NCBI GenBank assembly: GCA_009760855.2
Contig: WPIO01000009.1
Location: 9,077,501-9,141,500 of the forward strand
DNA: 64,000 bases
DNA from: Cristatella mucedo
Taxonomy: Eukaryota; Bryozoa; Phylactolaemata; Cristatellidae
Reading direction: 5' to 3'
The notes under the pieces were generated by a model, which saw only the letters and a list, made by a program, of their open reading frames with translations, did no database searches and was not told the origin of the DNA. Made by a program: the position numbers and the translations under genes. Positions within the stretch are counted from its first letter, which is position 1. The number at the start of each line of letters is the position of its first letter. This document shows positions 1 to 10,653 of this stretch, in pieces.

Positions 1-179
1 ACTAGTAAGTTTGGCCGTCAGTTTAGTAAATGAGTTCACTCTGACACTGATACAAAGAGAAAAATGATTTGTAAATTAATGAAACATTTACTCGGCGAAT
101 TAAGAGTTTCTGAAAATAGAGATCGACAGACAGAAAAAGAGCGAGAAAGCGAAAGTGCATGGGAGCGAGAGAGTGAGCG

Positions 180-180
<1 letters not shown>
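1..180. other. Unassigned left edge
   Basis: Ordinary mixed sequence grading into purine-rich DNA. I see no gene, tRNA or element end here. Confidence 0.5.
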
Positions 181-247
<67 letters not shown>

Positions 248-248
248 A

Positions 249-306
<58 letters not shown>

Positions 307-771
307 AAGTGAGAGTAGGAGAGAGAGAGAGACAGAGAGACAGAGACAGAGAGAGAGACAGAGAGACAGAGAGACACAGAGAGAGAGAGACAGAGAGAGA
401 GACAGAGACAGAGACAGAGACAGAGACAGAGACAGAGACAGAGACAGAGACAGAGACAGAGACAGAGACAGACAGAGAGAGACAGAGACAGAGACAGAGA
501 CAGAGACAGACAGAGACAGAGACAGAGACAGAGACAGAGACAGACAGAGACAGAGACAGAGACAGAGACAGAGACAGAGACAGAGACAGAGACAGAGACA
601 GAGACAGAGACAGAGACAGAGACAGAGACAGAGACTGAGACTGAGACTGAGACTGAGACTGAGACTGAGACTGAGACTGAGACTGAGACTGAGACAGAGA
701 CAGAGACAGACAGAGACAGAAACAGAGACAGAGACAGACAGAGACAGAAACAGAGACAGAGACAGAGAGAG
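181..771. repeat. Compound (GA)n / (CAGAGA)n / (CTGAGA)n microsatellite
   Basis: An almost pure purine-strand array of about 590 bp. It starts as (GA)n broken by a G-run near 241, becomes a hexamer CAGAGA array from about 330, changes to CTGAGA at about 634-690, and returns to CAGAGA. All long ORFs over it on both strands (Arg-Glu, Arg-Asp, Ser-Val, Leu-Cys repeats) are frame artefacts. The block-wise change of unit suggests successive expansions of variant hexamers. Confidence 0.97.
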
Positions 772-1396
772 GGGGTCGATAAAACGTACAGATGAGAAAA
801 AGAGAGAGCTAGCGGTAGCTTGAAAGAGGAAGGCATACAAAGGGCCATTGTCAGTCACGCAGCCGAAGCTAAATAGGGTCTTTAATTCTTCGGCTTGGTC
901 AGCCAGGGCCTTTGGAGAGATTCGTAGTCTGGCTTGCATTCTCAGAGGTACACACTTCTTAGCTAGTGTCTTTATATCACGTCAGCTGCCAGCGAAAGCC
1001 ACACTTTAGCTATCTCACGACCGCGAGCATAGAATAGACCCACGGGCCTGTCCCGCTGTGGCGCGCCGCTTCAACCTTCCTCTGATTGGCTGCCGCAATT
1101 TAAGTCCGGATCCGATCCCTTCCCTTCGCTTAATCCTCGAAACGCCCTCCGCTCCCTCCGCCACTTTTATCAGGCTTGAATCAATAGTTTATTTAAAGTT
1201 TACCAAACATTAAACATAGCCAACCCAACGAGAGATGCCCTACCAAGTTCGTCCCCATCCTGCGAGACAAAGTCTCTTGGTTGTCGCCTGCTCACCGGAA
1301 GCTACCTAGGCTCCGAATGCCCTATAGAAAATCTCCAAGGGAACATTGTCTCTGTCTGTATGGCTTTTTTCAAGTCACAGTCAGAGATACTTGCAA
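772..1396. other. Unassigned single-copy-like sequence
   Basis: Balanced base composition, with no repeat family recognised elsewhere in the window and no convincing ORF or splice pattern. I cannot assign a function. Confidence 0.4.
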
Positions 1397-1457
1397 ATAC
1401 ATACATGCATGCATGCATACATGCATGCATGCATGCATACATACATGCATACATACA

Positions 1458-1491
<34 letters not shown>

Positions 1492-1508
1492 CATACATAC
1501 ATACATAC
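1397..1508. repeat. (ATAC)n/(ATGC)n tetranucleotide microsatellite
   Basis: Alternating ATAC and ATGC tetramers for about 110 bp. The His-Thr-Tyr and Met-Tyr-Val-Cys reading frames across it are translation artefacts. Confidence 0.97.
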
Positions 1509-2059
1509 TGTCAGTTTTTTAAGTAAAGTGGTTGTAGTTTGAACGACGTGCATTTATTTTAAGCTGTAATGACTGGGAAATTAGCAGTCATGCATGTGAC
1601 AATTCTATTTACGCCCAGTCAAGGTCAAGTTAACCCATTTATATGCCTCTCGACCGTGGGTCTGCTTATAACTCTATGCTCTCATACTTACCCGCACGTA
1701 ATTACAGCACCCACATACGCATACACGTACTGTTAATACTAACGTACTACATGCGCCTTTACATATTCAATATAAGTTAAGGGTGTATGAAAAGAGGGGC
1801 AGAAACAGATTTTAGTGCCTGCTCAGTTCCTAAACTGGAATGACTCGTTTGGACGTGCCTATCTTGAAGCAGAAATCGTGTGGACGAGTGCGTATTCTAA
1901 CCTATACATGGCTTTGAACCACTGTCTCCATACTGCCGCTCCTATCCAAGACATTCGAACGAGTAGACGAGTAGCTAAGTTATTTTATGGAAAATTCAAG
2001 CCAAGCAAGTAAGATCCGTCCATTCAGGCAATATACACAATCAGCAGCACTGCTGCGAG
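1509..2059. other. Unassigned AT-moderate sequence
   Basis: No recognised element. A 65-codon open frame at 1815-2012 (+) has fairly balanced residue use but no motif I recognise, and no supporting promoter or splice signals. Confidence 0.35.
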
Positions 2060-2420
2060 TTTATAGTGTCCTCCGCAGGAATGCATACTTCGATAGAGTC
2101 TCTCTGCTAGTTTTGCTAGATCTTTCGGCGGCGTTTGATACTATTGATTAAGAAGTCCTTCTTGAGATCTTGAGAGCCTCTATTATCGCCCGGGAGTCAC
2201 TGGCACATCACTGCAATGGTTTAGGTCCTATCTCAGTGTGAGACTCCAGAGCATTAATACAAATTGGCTACATACATCATATGAGCCTCTAAAATACGCG
2301 ATGCAAATCAGTGCTAGGAATCAGTTCCGAGCAGATCACTTCTGTGCAGATTCCGCGCAGCAGTACCTACGCATCGATCCTTTCCTGCCTTCAAGCGATC
2401 TCTCAATTCCTTTGCCGCAT
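2060..2420 (+). pseudogene. Broken CR1/L2-type LINE reverse transcriptase, core fragment
   Basis: Translation from about 2101 gives LLVLLDLSAAFDTID, the hallmark RT palm motif of CR1/L2-clade non-LTR retrotransposons. An in-frame TAA follows at once where the family normally has His. Downstream, GVTGTSLQWFRSYLSVRLQS matches the usual continuation after a frame shift. The copy is therefore dead. It probably continues after the SINE at 2421-2580, because the RT thumb reappears at about 2610. Confidence 0.9.
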
Positions 2421-2580
2421 GCCGCGATAGCTCAGGAGGCGAGGTGTTCGCTCTTCATGACCGAGGTTGTGGGTTCGAATACTGCGGTTGGCAATCCTGT
2501 ATTGCTAACTGCAAGCGGTGGGGGTAGCCGTTAAAGTTTTTCTGTCGCTATAAAAATGAGGCTGTTAAATCAGCTAATAT
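2421..2580 (+). repeat. tRNA-derived SINE, family S1 (reference copy)
   Basis: A box A-like TAGCTCAGGAGG at 2428 and a box B-like GGTTCGAATAC at 2472 lie 44 bp apart, exactly the spacing of tRNA internal pol III promoters. The body continues with a CTGCAAGCGGTGG-like segment and ends near AATCAGCTAAT. The same arrangement recurs about a dozen times in the window on both strands. No acceptor stem or full cloverleaf is evident, so this is a SINE head and not a functional tRNA gene. Confidence 0.88.
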
Positions 2581-3460
2581 TTATTAATTTAATTTATATT
2601 GCTGAAATTTGCACATCGAATGGAAAGAAACTTTCTCAAATTCAATGACGCTAAAATAAACTTACTAGTTATAGGTAAAGTTAGAGTGAGACTCAGATAT
2701 GGAAGACCTACAGGTAGCGGCTAGCGTATGCGCTCCTGTAGCATCCGCATGAAATCTGATTGTCCTGTATATAGGGAACCTCTCACTAGACGACTGCATC
2801 AGCTACCCATTCAAGCCTGCCTATTTGCCTTGTCTCTAATTCCGTAAGTTATTTCCCCAGGGTCTTCCTTCCTTCCTGTAAAATGAGACGCTAAAAGCAG
2901 ATGAGAAATTCTGCAGTCATGCTTGTCTGTCGTGAAGGTCGCAGTGGCCATGTTACCCACTTCTCAATCGCCTGCATTGGTTTCTCATCGAGCAGCACAT
3001 CGACTTCCAAGTTGTGTCGCTCACTTTTAGGTCCCTTCATTCTTTCGCTCCGCCCTACTTATCCGAACTACTTTCCTGCTAGGCTAGGCTAGGCTAGGCT
3101 AGGCGTATCGTACCGCCCGCTCGTCTGACTCACGTCGACGAGCCTTCTCTTTAGCCGATGCCAAACCGTTTTGAGACCTTGACCTTTAGTTCTTATGCTC
3201 CCAAAGCCTGGAACTCATTCTTCACTGACTTGGCGATATTACCTGCCCTGAAATTCCGACATTTAATAAGGGCTAAAAACACACATGCTCTCATAGCGTT
3301 TGCTGAGTCCGTATGAATTTGTTTTAGCGTGCTTATGCGTGCTAGCACTTCGCATATTATCACTGATTAATTGACGTGCTTCCTTTGCTGCATATCTATA
3401 TTGCCCAGAAAGAGATTTAGTTCTCTTAGTGTACTAAATGAGTGTCTTATTAGTATTAGT
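2581..3460 (+). pseudogene. LINE A remnant: RT thumb, C-terminal domain and 3' tail
   Basis: At about 2610-2680 the translation MERNFLKFNDAKINLLVIG matches the CR1/L2 thumb (compare NFLKLNDDKTELL at 58.4 kb). Around 2920-3070 the frame reads LVCREGRSGHVTHFSIACIG, and at 3185-3260 SYAPKAWNSFFTD, the usual C-terminal end. Tail-like AGAAAGAGATTTAGTTCTC lies at about 3410. Frames shift several times, so it cannot encode protein. It is the 3' half of the LINE split by the SINE just upstream. Confidence 0.85.
3078..3104 (+). repeat. (GCTAG)n pentanucleotide run inside LINE
   Basis: Five tandem copies of GCTAG/TAGGC lie within the LINE C-terminal region, where the related copies at 57.1 and 61.5 kb have none. 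This is a local expansion. Confidence 0.9.
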
Positions 3461-3865
3461 ATGATTAGAAACATTCACGGAAGCGACATTGGCCTAGCCT
3501 ACTAAGTTGGTCCTGTATTCGACTTGTATTCGGTTAACAGCCGTACAAACAACAATATCGGTGCAGCCGGTGCAAGCTGTGAGTAAGTTTCGAGAATCGA
3601 ATGTGCAGGCCGGGATAGATCGGAGGTGCAGGCCGGGACTGATTGGCGCAGTGGCCGAGCCGGGTGGCAGCGTCTGCGTAGCTACAGGGCACGCCTCCTC
3701 AGCCGAGATGGCGAGTCGTCTGGTCGTCGAGCGGGGAGCGAGCGACGCGGGGGCGCGCACGCACGTACATCCGGGCGTCCCGCCCACCCGCTCCGCACTC
3801 TTGCTGCGGCAGTTATCTATCGCCTCGTTCCTTTCCCCATCTTTTGCTGTCACATCGGAAGAAGC
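3461..3865. other. Unassigned, GC-rising sequence
   Basis: Contains a short imperfect direct repeat of GTGCAGGCCGGGA (about 3602 and 3628). Open frames on both strands overlap and share no recognisable domain. Confidence 0.4.
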
Positions 3866-3955
3866 TAATAATAATAACAATAATGATAATGCGTTTGATG
3901 TAACGCCCTCAGAGAACTCGATCTCTTTCTAGGCACTTTACATTTGTTGCAAGGG
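3866..3955 (-). repeat. LINE A 3' tail, antisense
   Basis: Reads AATAAT, then CGCCCTCAGAGAACTCGAT, CTCTTTCTAGGCACTTTACA and TTTGTTGCAAGG. This is the reverse complement of the LINE A tail seen at 29.7 kb, a 5'-truncated dead insertion. Confidence 0.88.
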
Positions 3956-4050
3956 AACTCGGTAAGGAAAATGATGGCGCCTCGACCGTAAACAGCCGAC
4001 CGCCCAAGCCTGGACGAACGGCTGATGAGGCCAGCGCCTCCGGCTGAGCA

Positions 4051-4090
4051 GTTGGCCTCTAGCTCGGCTGCAGCTGAGCTAGAGGCCAAC
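4051..4090. repeat. 40-bp near-perfect palindrome
   Basis: Bases 4051-4070 are the reverse complement of 4071-4090 with one mismatched position and no loop. Each arm holds GTTGGCCTCTAGCTC. It could extrude as a cruciform. Confidence 0.95.
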
Positions 4091-4144
4091 ACCCGTCGGA
4101 GCGGAGCTTCTGTGGACCTCGCCCTGCCTCCACATCAGCCACGT

Positions 4145-4202
4145 CCGCCGGCGGCGGCTGCGGCTGCGGCGGCGGCGGCTGCGGCGGCAGCGGCGTCAGC
4201 GG
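4145..4202. repeat. (GGC/GCT)n trinucleotide array
   Basis: About 55 bp of interrupted CGG/CGC triplets, read as poly-Ala in one frame. No gene structure supports translation. Confidence 0.85.
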
Positions 4203-4679
4203 GGAGGAAGGCTAGACTCGGAAGTGGGCTGATGTTTGCGATTTTTTTTAGGCGGCGGGACACAAAATGCAGCTTCCGCCAGAGCATGTGGTCACACCGC
4301 CGCCTGTCGCTTCCCCCGCCGCGTACTGCTCGACGCGTTACGTAAAAGAGCCGACGAGCTGCATGGGTTTTTTGAAGTGGCTCGCGGTAATGCGAAAACC
4401 ATTCGCTCTCGTTTCACCGGCGTATAATGAGCTGCCTCGCGCACTAAATTAATGATAGCTCCCGGACAGAGAGGCACCGGCGTAATTGGTTTTTCTGGGA
4501 GAAAAATCCTACGTTATCGTCTTGACAGGCCTCGCTGTTCTTTGGTCTCCGATCCACCGCGAATAAGCTTGCAACTCGAACTGCCCGCCGCCGCCGCCGC
4601 CGAGCACGTTTTGCGGCGACGGCGTCGCGGTGGCAGCTGCGACTGCGGTGGCGGCCGCAGCCGCGCTTGGTGTGTACGC

Positions 4680-4680
<1 letters not shown>
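4203..4680. other. Unassigned GC-rich sequence
   Basis: Mixed GC-rich sequence with short overlapping frames on both strands and no recognisable domain. A further run of CCG triplets lies near 4583-4600. Confidence 0.4.
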
Positions 4681-4747
<67 letters not shown>

Positions 4748-4768
4748 TGTATGTGTGTGTGTGTGTGG
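4681..4768. repeat. (GT)n microsatellite
   Basis: About 88 bp of GT with two AT interruptions near 4740-4752. Cys-Val and His-Thr frames across it are artefacts. Confidence 0.98.
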
Positions 4769-5084
4769 AGTTAGCAGAGCGGCAGGCGGCGGCGGCACGG
4801 ACCTACTGTCGCCTCCGTCGCGGCGGCGCTGGCGGCAGCGGCGGCGGCGCTGGCTATGATAGCACTGATCTTGGCTGCAGTCGCCTGCGTCGCGCACCGC
4901 CCATTTGCTACGCACTTGCCGAACGCGAGCGCTCAGCCGTCCACGCCGTGCGTAGAAAGAGCGCAGGAGACGGAGATGAGGCGGCAGCAGCGGTGGCGGC
5001 GGCGGAGCTGGTCTGATGGAAGCTTCGCGGATTTTATAGCGAGGCATAGCGGCTGCTGCACCAGTTGCGGCCTCCTCGAGCCCT

Positions 5085-5430
5085 CAGGTTGTCCGTGGAC
5101 AATAAATTACCTGTTCCATTCCTACGCTTAAAGACCGTTGGCGACAAAATCTATTGCTCTGCAGGTCCTAGACTGTGGAACTCACTTCCAAAACACTTAC
5201 GCCACAACAACTACTCTCTTGCTGCCGACTGTAGCATATCCTTTTCAGCCGTCGTGAGCTGCTACTTCCATGCTTCTCACCACCTCAACCGCCCTCCTGA
5301 CTCAGCTATGCTTGTCTGTTGGCTACCGCATGCATACCAAAAGCAGCTCAGACCTTGAGTCGGCTATAAAAACTCTCCAGAGTAACACCAACTTAGACCT
5401 TGCGGCTTCGTTGAGTTACAGACTGAGATA
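5085..5430 (+). pseudogene. LINE B C-terminal fragment
   Basis: Translation gives DKIYCSAGPRLWNSLPKHLR followed by AADCSISFSAVVSCYFHAS. This is the conserved LINE C-terminal end seen in antisense at 51.4 and 57.5 kb. It ends near AGACTGAGATATATTTCATG, a degraded family terminus. The 5' end is truncated. Confidence 0.85.
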
Positions 5431-5837
5431 TATTTCATGGAACGGAGGGCGCTCTAGCCAGACAATCTGACTCGCGAGCAGCAAAGCGCATAAGATCGGC
5501 GATGCAGGTGCTGGGGGAGACGGTACTTATACGCAAAGGCGGCACTTAAATCAGATTTGAATAACTTTACCCAGACATCGCAAGCGATTAAAGGCTCGAG
5601 TGCGCGCGCGAGAGAGTGAGAGGAGGCAGAAGAGCTACCTCGCAGCCGCCTAAGCCGTCGCTCCAGGGTCCGACTCAGAGGCCAATTGCTCTACCTAAAT
5701 AATTTGACACCGGAGTCGGGCAAATGCGTTGATGGCCGTGGCTGTCGCCGTCCATCTACGTCGCATTTGACGCAATCACTCACGTCGGGCATCGTCCCTC
5801 CGAACCGATCGCTCCGCACGGCGGTAGCCGTTTACAA

Positions 5838-5840
<3 letters not shown>
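5431..5840. other. Unassigned spacer
   Basis: GC-moderate sequence between a LINE end and a GA array. No feature recognised. Confidence 0.4.
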
Positions 5841-5900
<60 letters not shown>

Positions 5901-6000
5901 TGGAAGGAAGGGTGCGAAGAGAGAAAGAGAGGGAGAGCGAGAGAGAGAGAGAGAGAGTGAGAGCGAGAGAGTGAGAGCGAGAGAGAGAGAAAGAAAGGGT

Positions 6001-6041
<41 letters not shown>

Positions 6042-6250
6042 GAGAGAGAGAGAGGGTGAGAGAGGGTGAGAGAGGGGAGAGAGAGAGAGAGAGTTAGATG
6101 CATAGCGAGAGACAGAGAGAGGGGAAGGAAGAGCGAGGGAGAGAAGGGGAGAGGGAGAGAGGAAGAGGGGAAAGGAAGGAGAGAGAAGAAAGGTAGAGAG
6201 AGAGAGAGAGAGAGAGAGAGTCGGAGAGAAAGTTAGAGAGAAAGAGAAGA
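5841..6250. repeat. Interrupted (GA)n polypurine tract
   Basis: About 400 bp almost free of pyrimidines on the plus strand, with several pure GA runs. The Arg-Glu and Ser-Leu ORFs are artefacts. Confidence 0.96.
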
Positions 6251-6319
6251 AGCGATACAGCGGGAAGAGGGCAGAATTGAGCCAGACTGTTAGGAGAAGG
6301 TGCAGGAAGTTAAAAGATG

Positions 6320-6374
6320 GTGGCTAGCTGCTAGCTAGATGGCTAAGATGGCTGCTGCTAAGATGGCTGCTAGC
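6320..6374 (+). repeat. AAGATGGC-bearing short tandem repeat
   Basis: AGATGGCT recurs three times between 6337 and 6368, interleaved with GCTGCT and GCTAGC. The core resembles a YY1-type site, but three copies could equally be slippage. Confidence 0.6.
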
Positions 6375-6900
6375 CTGACTCGGCCTTGCGGTCCAGGCGC
6401 TCGAGCGACCGCTATCGCATTCGCAGCACTCGTCCGTGTCCAAGGCAACTCGGAGGCCATTGCAGAGTGACGACCGCAGGACGCCGCTGGAGCGACAGAG
6501 AGCAAGCGACAGTGCCGCGCTCAGCTTTAGCGCCTCGCTGCAAATGACGGAGGCGATGCCGCCCCACGCGGAAGAATCTGCGTCGCCGACGCGTGATCGG
6601 CTTAAGCGACTCAAATGGAGCACGCAAGATTTGCGCGCGGGGCCCGGAACACCCGGTGTGAGCTGGGCTTTTGGGACTGTCCGGGAGCGTCCGCCCAGAT
6701 CGAGGTGTGGCGAGCGCCGTGCGCCGCCGCCAGCTCGTCCGGGTCAATCAGCGAGCCAGCGTCGCGCGATCGACGGACCGCGCGGAACTGCGCGTCCGTC
6801 GGGTTCTTTTGAACTCGGAGGTCGGTGACTTGGGCGGCAGCTGGGGATGCGTCCGCCGAGACACGTAGAAAAGTTTCTGAGCGAGTTTCTCGCGCGATCG
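6375..6900. other. CpG-rich GC block
   Basis: High GC with abundant CpG, open in several frames on both strands as expected when stop codons are rare. No domain or splice-consistent exon is recognised; it may be a CpG island of an unseen gene. Confidence 0.45.
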
Positions 6901-7296
6901 GCATGATGCCGTTGTCACGTCCTTTCGCATTTTGTTTTGCGATGCGACCAGAATGCGAAGGCTTAGGCAAAGGCAAAAGTTGGTGCATATATGCAGTATG
7001 TAGTTATGTCGCATACTTTGCAGCCGGACGTGTCGCACCTCGCCTCGTCTCGGCGTAACGACCACGTTCGACCCGACCTACATGCAAAGCAGTCGCCATA
7101 TGTCGCACTTGACATATGAGACCAGCCGACTACGGTCTCGATCGCCAAGCAGGTTGATAACTCCTGCCGCCAGCACATGCCGTGACATCTTGCTGCTTGA
7201 CGCAAGCGCACCATCTTGTGGCGTGACGGACTTTGTCGCTTTAATTAGTCGAGATAGATATTTTTATGGCACACTTTTAACACAAACTTACGTGCG
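6901..7296. other. Unassigned spacer
   Basis: Mixed sequence without recognised repeat or exon. CATATG-containing inverted words near 7097-7118 are too short to interpret. Confidence 0.35.
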
Positions 7297-7460
<164 letters not shown>

Positions 7461-7659
7461 GTATATACGCGGCCATATTTATCTCCCGTCTGTCGCGCAC
7501 GCATAGCCGGGATGATGAAGCAGGAAAGTGGCACAGCCATAGGCTGCAGCTGACGGTACTCGTGCGATCGGGAAAACCTCGTGCTCTTGCGAACAGCAGA
7601 GTTGGCAAGAAATGAATTCTACGAAGGTTTCCGGCAGAAAAAATTAATGTGCTAATTTT

Positions 7660-8480
7660 TCGCAACGGAAGGCGACGGCCGACGGCCGCGGGAACGAGAG
7701 CCGACAATTCGCCTAAGGAGCGGCGCGGAGTGATACCACAGCTGCTGGCTTTGCTCGCCAGCGCCTCGCGTCCTCCCCTCGCGCAATCGCTGCCCTCTGC
7801 CCGAATGCGCGCGCGTGTCTGCGATCGCCACCTGGCGGCGCGTCGGGCGCGTGAGCCGCAGCCTGCGATGACGAGTGGCTACTGAGGCACCATCTGGCGG
7901 GCGCTCGTCTTTCATTGCTCTGTCGCCCTCCGCCTCTCCGCTTTCCAACCGAGGCGTTCCATCGTTCCGTCGAGTTGTTGTGAGCGGCCCTCTACGAGCG
8001 GCAGCGGCGCGCACTCGGTGGTGGCGCGCTGTCCTCGCTGCAGCGCGAGCGACGCAGGTGGCGCGAGGCGACGGAGGCCAAGAGCTCAAAATGGCGGCCT
8101 GCAATTTTTCTCCTCTCGTGTCCGCCGCCGCCGCCGCCGCCGCCGCCGCACGGCCTGACCCGTGCAGCCGGAGGCTCGCTGGCCAGCGGCGCGCCGCTAG
8201 CAGCCACCGCCGCAGCACCCACTGACGCCGCGTGGCCGCCCGCGAGAGCCGCGCGCCGAAGTGGGCGGGCGGGCGGGGCGCGGATCCGAGGAGTGAACGG
8301 GTGCAGGGTTAATTCAAGTAATCCGAGCGCCAGGCGGCGCGGTGGGCGTCACTCGAGACTGCCGTGAATAACGGCAGACGGCGAGCTGCCGTCGCCGCCG
8401 CCGTCGCGGCGACGGCGACGGCATTCTGAGGAAATCGCGAGAAGCATTAGCGTATTTTTCTTCGGAGCCTCGCCGGCCGG
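7660..8480. other. CpG-rich GC block with (CCG)n
   Basis: Very CpG-dense, with a (CCG)10-like run at 8121-8150 and AAAATGGCGGCC just before it at 8089. An inverted repeat built on TGCCGTCGCCG lies at about 8390-8425. No coding exon could be assigned; a promoter or CpG island is plausible but unproven. Confidence 0.5.
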
Positions 8481-8619
8481 AGCCTCGCCACCCGGAGCCC
8501 CGCTATGGACTCTCGTCCGATTGCCATTTCAAAGTCCGCGAGCAAAGCGCCGCCCGCGCTAGCAGCCAGCACAACACAGCACGGTCGCAGGCAGGCCTAC
8601 TGGTGCGTTTTTTGGTCGT

Positions 8620-8857
8620 GTGACCCTCTCTCTTTCTCTCTCTCGCTATGTCTCGCTATGTCTCTATCTATCTATCTATCTATCTTCCCTATCTATCTTC
8701 ATATCTTCTATCTATCTTCTATCTATCATATTCATATCTTCCCTCGCTCTTTCTCACTGACTTAATTGAATTTCCACATCTCTCCCTGTCTATTGTTCTC
8801 TCTCTCTCTCTTTCTCTCCTTCTTTCTCTCTGTCTTTCTCAGCCTCCCTCCTTGCTG

Positions 8858-8935
<78 letters not shown>

Positions 8936-8995
8936 CTCTCTCTCTCTCTCTTTCTCTCTTGTCTCTCTTTCTCTCTTTCTCTCTATGTCTCGCTG
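8620..8995. repeat. (CT)n polypyrimidine tract with (CTAT)n block
   Basis: Irregular CT and CTTT sequence, a CTAT run at about 8662-8690, then a near-pure (CT)n at 8858-8932. The 304-codon Ser-Leu frame over it is artefactual. Confidence 0.96.
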
Positions 8996-8999
8996 TACC

Positions 9000-9560
9000 T
9001 CCACAGGCTTCAATTTCCTAGCAAACGCAGCGACGCTCGTTCTGTGACTGCATTTCACGGATGCGCGGACCTCGTCTGTGCGTCTGTAGGCAGCACTCTG
9101 GAGCACACGCGCGCAGTCCGCTCTCAACTAAGGCGATCGAGCGCCGCACGCAGTCAAACGTCTCGCCCGCGCGGTGGCGCCACGGCGACGGCGGTCGCCT
9201 TCTCCGCTTCCGGACAGGAGAATCCTGTCGGTGAGGAAAGTCGCGTTTTTCTAAGCAGCGAAAACAGGAGCAGTCGGGCGCGCGCGCGCGCGCGCGCTCG
9301 CAAATCGGATGTAGCCAGCGAAAGCAACCAAGCAACCTGCCTAGGCAGCGATCCCGGCCCGGCTGCTGCTGCTGCTGCAGCGCTCTTCGCGCGCCTCTCG
9401 TTTTGGCGACTTCCGCTTGCCCGCTGCGAATTCCCTTGCGAAAAGCATCGCTCTGCGCCTGCGCTCTGCTGCTCTGCCGCGCCACCGCTCTCGGGAGCGC
9501 CGCGGCGTTCTCGATGCTGGGCGGGCGTCGCTACGCTACGCTCCGCGCACGCTCGCAGTT
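9000..9560. other. CpG-rich GC block
   Basis: CpG-dense sequence with a (GC)n run at 9280-9297 and a CTG run at 9361-9376. No recognised exon. Confidence 0.45.
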
Positions 9561-9935
9561 GAAAGGACGGTGGAGCGCCGAGTTTAAATTAGCGCCCAAT
9601 GGCAAGGTTTATGATTATTATCCTTGGACTCTGAATCATCGTTTGCACTGGAAGCAATTGCAGCGAGAACCGTCTAGCATGGATGGAGCATTGCGGCAAG
9701 TCGGTCAAGAGCAATCAAGGAAGGAACTTTGTGAGCGTCAAACGAAGGCTGCCGATTTTGGGCAAGGAATTTGGCTTGTTAGCGCGAGTGCAGCTGCTAG
9801 TGCATAGGCGCGTCGCTGCCTATGCACTAGCAGAAAATCAAAGGATCCAAGGAGCCTTAGCGTTTAGTGGTTTTAATAGTCTCGAGCATAGTTTGATGCT
9901 CGGAAGAAGCCAAAACATGCAGAAATAGTCACGTA
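9561..9935. other. Unassigned sequence containing a hairpin
   Basis: Lower GC than the block before it, with an open plus frame from 9403 to 9807 that I cannot assign. The perfect hairpin at 9794-9833 is listed separately. Confidence 0.4.
9794..9833. repeat. Perfect hairpin, 16-bp arms, 8-nt loop
   Basis: CTGCTAGTGCATAGGC (9794-9809) is exactly complementary to GCCTATGCACTAGCAG (9818-9833). No T-run follows on either strand, so a terminator-like role is not suggested. Confidence 0.95.
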
Positions 9936-10069
9936 CGTAGAGAGAGAGAAGAGAGAGGGGAAGAGAGAGAGTGAGAGAGAGGTGGAGAGAGAGTGTGGGA
10001 GAGGGAGAAAGAGAGAGAGGGAGGGAGAGAGAGAGAGAGAGAGAGAGAGTGGCAGAGATAGAGAGTGAA

Positions 10070-10161
<92 letters not shown>
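9936..10161. repeat. (GA)n polypurine tract
   Basis: Interrupted GA for 130 bp, then about 85 bp of pure GA. It directly abuts a LINE-derived segment duplicated at 10.88 kb. Confidence 0.97.
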
Positions 10162-10165
<4 letters not shown>

Positions 10166-10255
10166 TATTCTTACTGTTTGTGGTGCAGTTCATCCATTCC
10201 AGCCCATGGTCGTCTGCAACAAATGGAGATGGAAATGTCCCACGGATGGCAACAC
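10162..10255 (-). repeat. LINE-derived segment, first copy of a local duplication
   Basis: GAAACTATTCTTACTGTTTG and the next 60 bp match 10879-10950, which continues into an antisense LINE C-terminal region. Both copies are preceded by a GA tract. Confidence 0.75.
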
Positions 10256-10289
10256 GAGCGCTATCATTCCCCTCCTACACTCTCACTGT

Positions 10290-10390
10290 CTCTCCTTCCC
10301 TCTCTGTCTCTGTCTCTGTCTCTGTCTCTGTCTCTGTCTCTGTCTCTGTCTCTGTCTCTGTCTCTGTCTCTGTCTCTGTCTCTGTCTCTG

Positions 10391-10426
<36 letters not shown>

Positions 10427-10435
10427 TGTGGCGCT
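10290..10435. repeat. (TCTGTC)n hexanucleotide array
   Basis: About 20 copies of CTCTGT, the complement of the CAGAGA unit at the left edge, followed by (CT)n and decaying TCTG-rich sequence to about 10625. Confidence 0.97.
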
Positions 10436-10653
10436 CTCTGTCCCTGGTTCTAGCTCAGTATCTGTCTCTGGCCCAGGGTCTGTCTCTTCTGTCCCAGTTT
10501 CACCTCCGTCTCTGTGCGTCTGTCTGTCTGCTTTTCTGTGCGTCTCTGTTTCTGTTGCTCTACGTTGGCCTCTGCCTCTGTCTGCCGACGGATCAGTCTT
10601 TTTGTCTCAGTCTCAGTCTCTGTTTAATTAATTAAAAATGATAAAACATATAT

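Noticed and set aside
181-771. Long Arg-Glu, Arg-Asp and Ser-Leu ORFs over GA arrays (also at 5.8, 8.6, 10, 35.6, 36.5 and 37.5 kb)
   Set aside because: Dinucleotide and hexanucleotide repeats have no stop codons in most frames; open frames occur on both strands at once and share no domain.
2428-2500. Functional tRNA gene
   Set aside because: Box A and box B are present but no acceptor stem or complete cloverleaf is evident, and the segment recurs as a dispersed SINE head.
3078-3104. Interstitial telomere repeat
   Set aside because: The unit is the pentamer TAGGC, only five copies, and not a known animal telomere unit (TTAGGG, TTAGG).
9818-9833. Rho-independent terminator at the 9.8-kb hairpin
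   Set aside because: No T-run follows on either strand and the sequence is eukaryotic.
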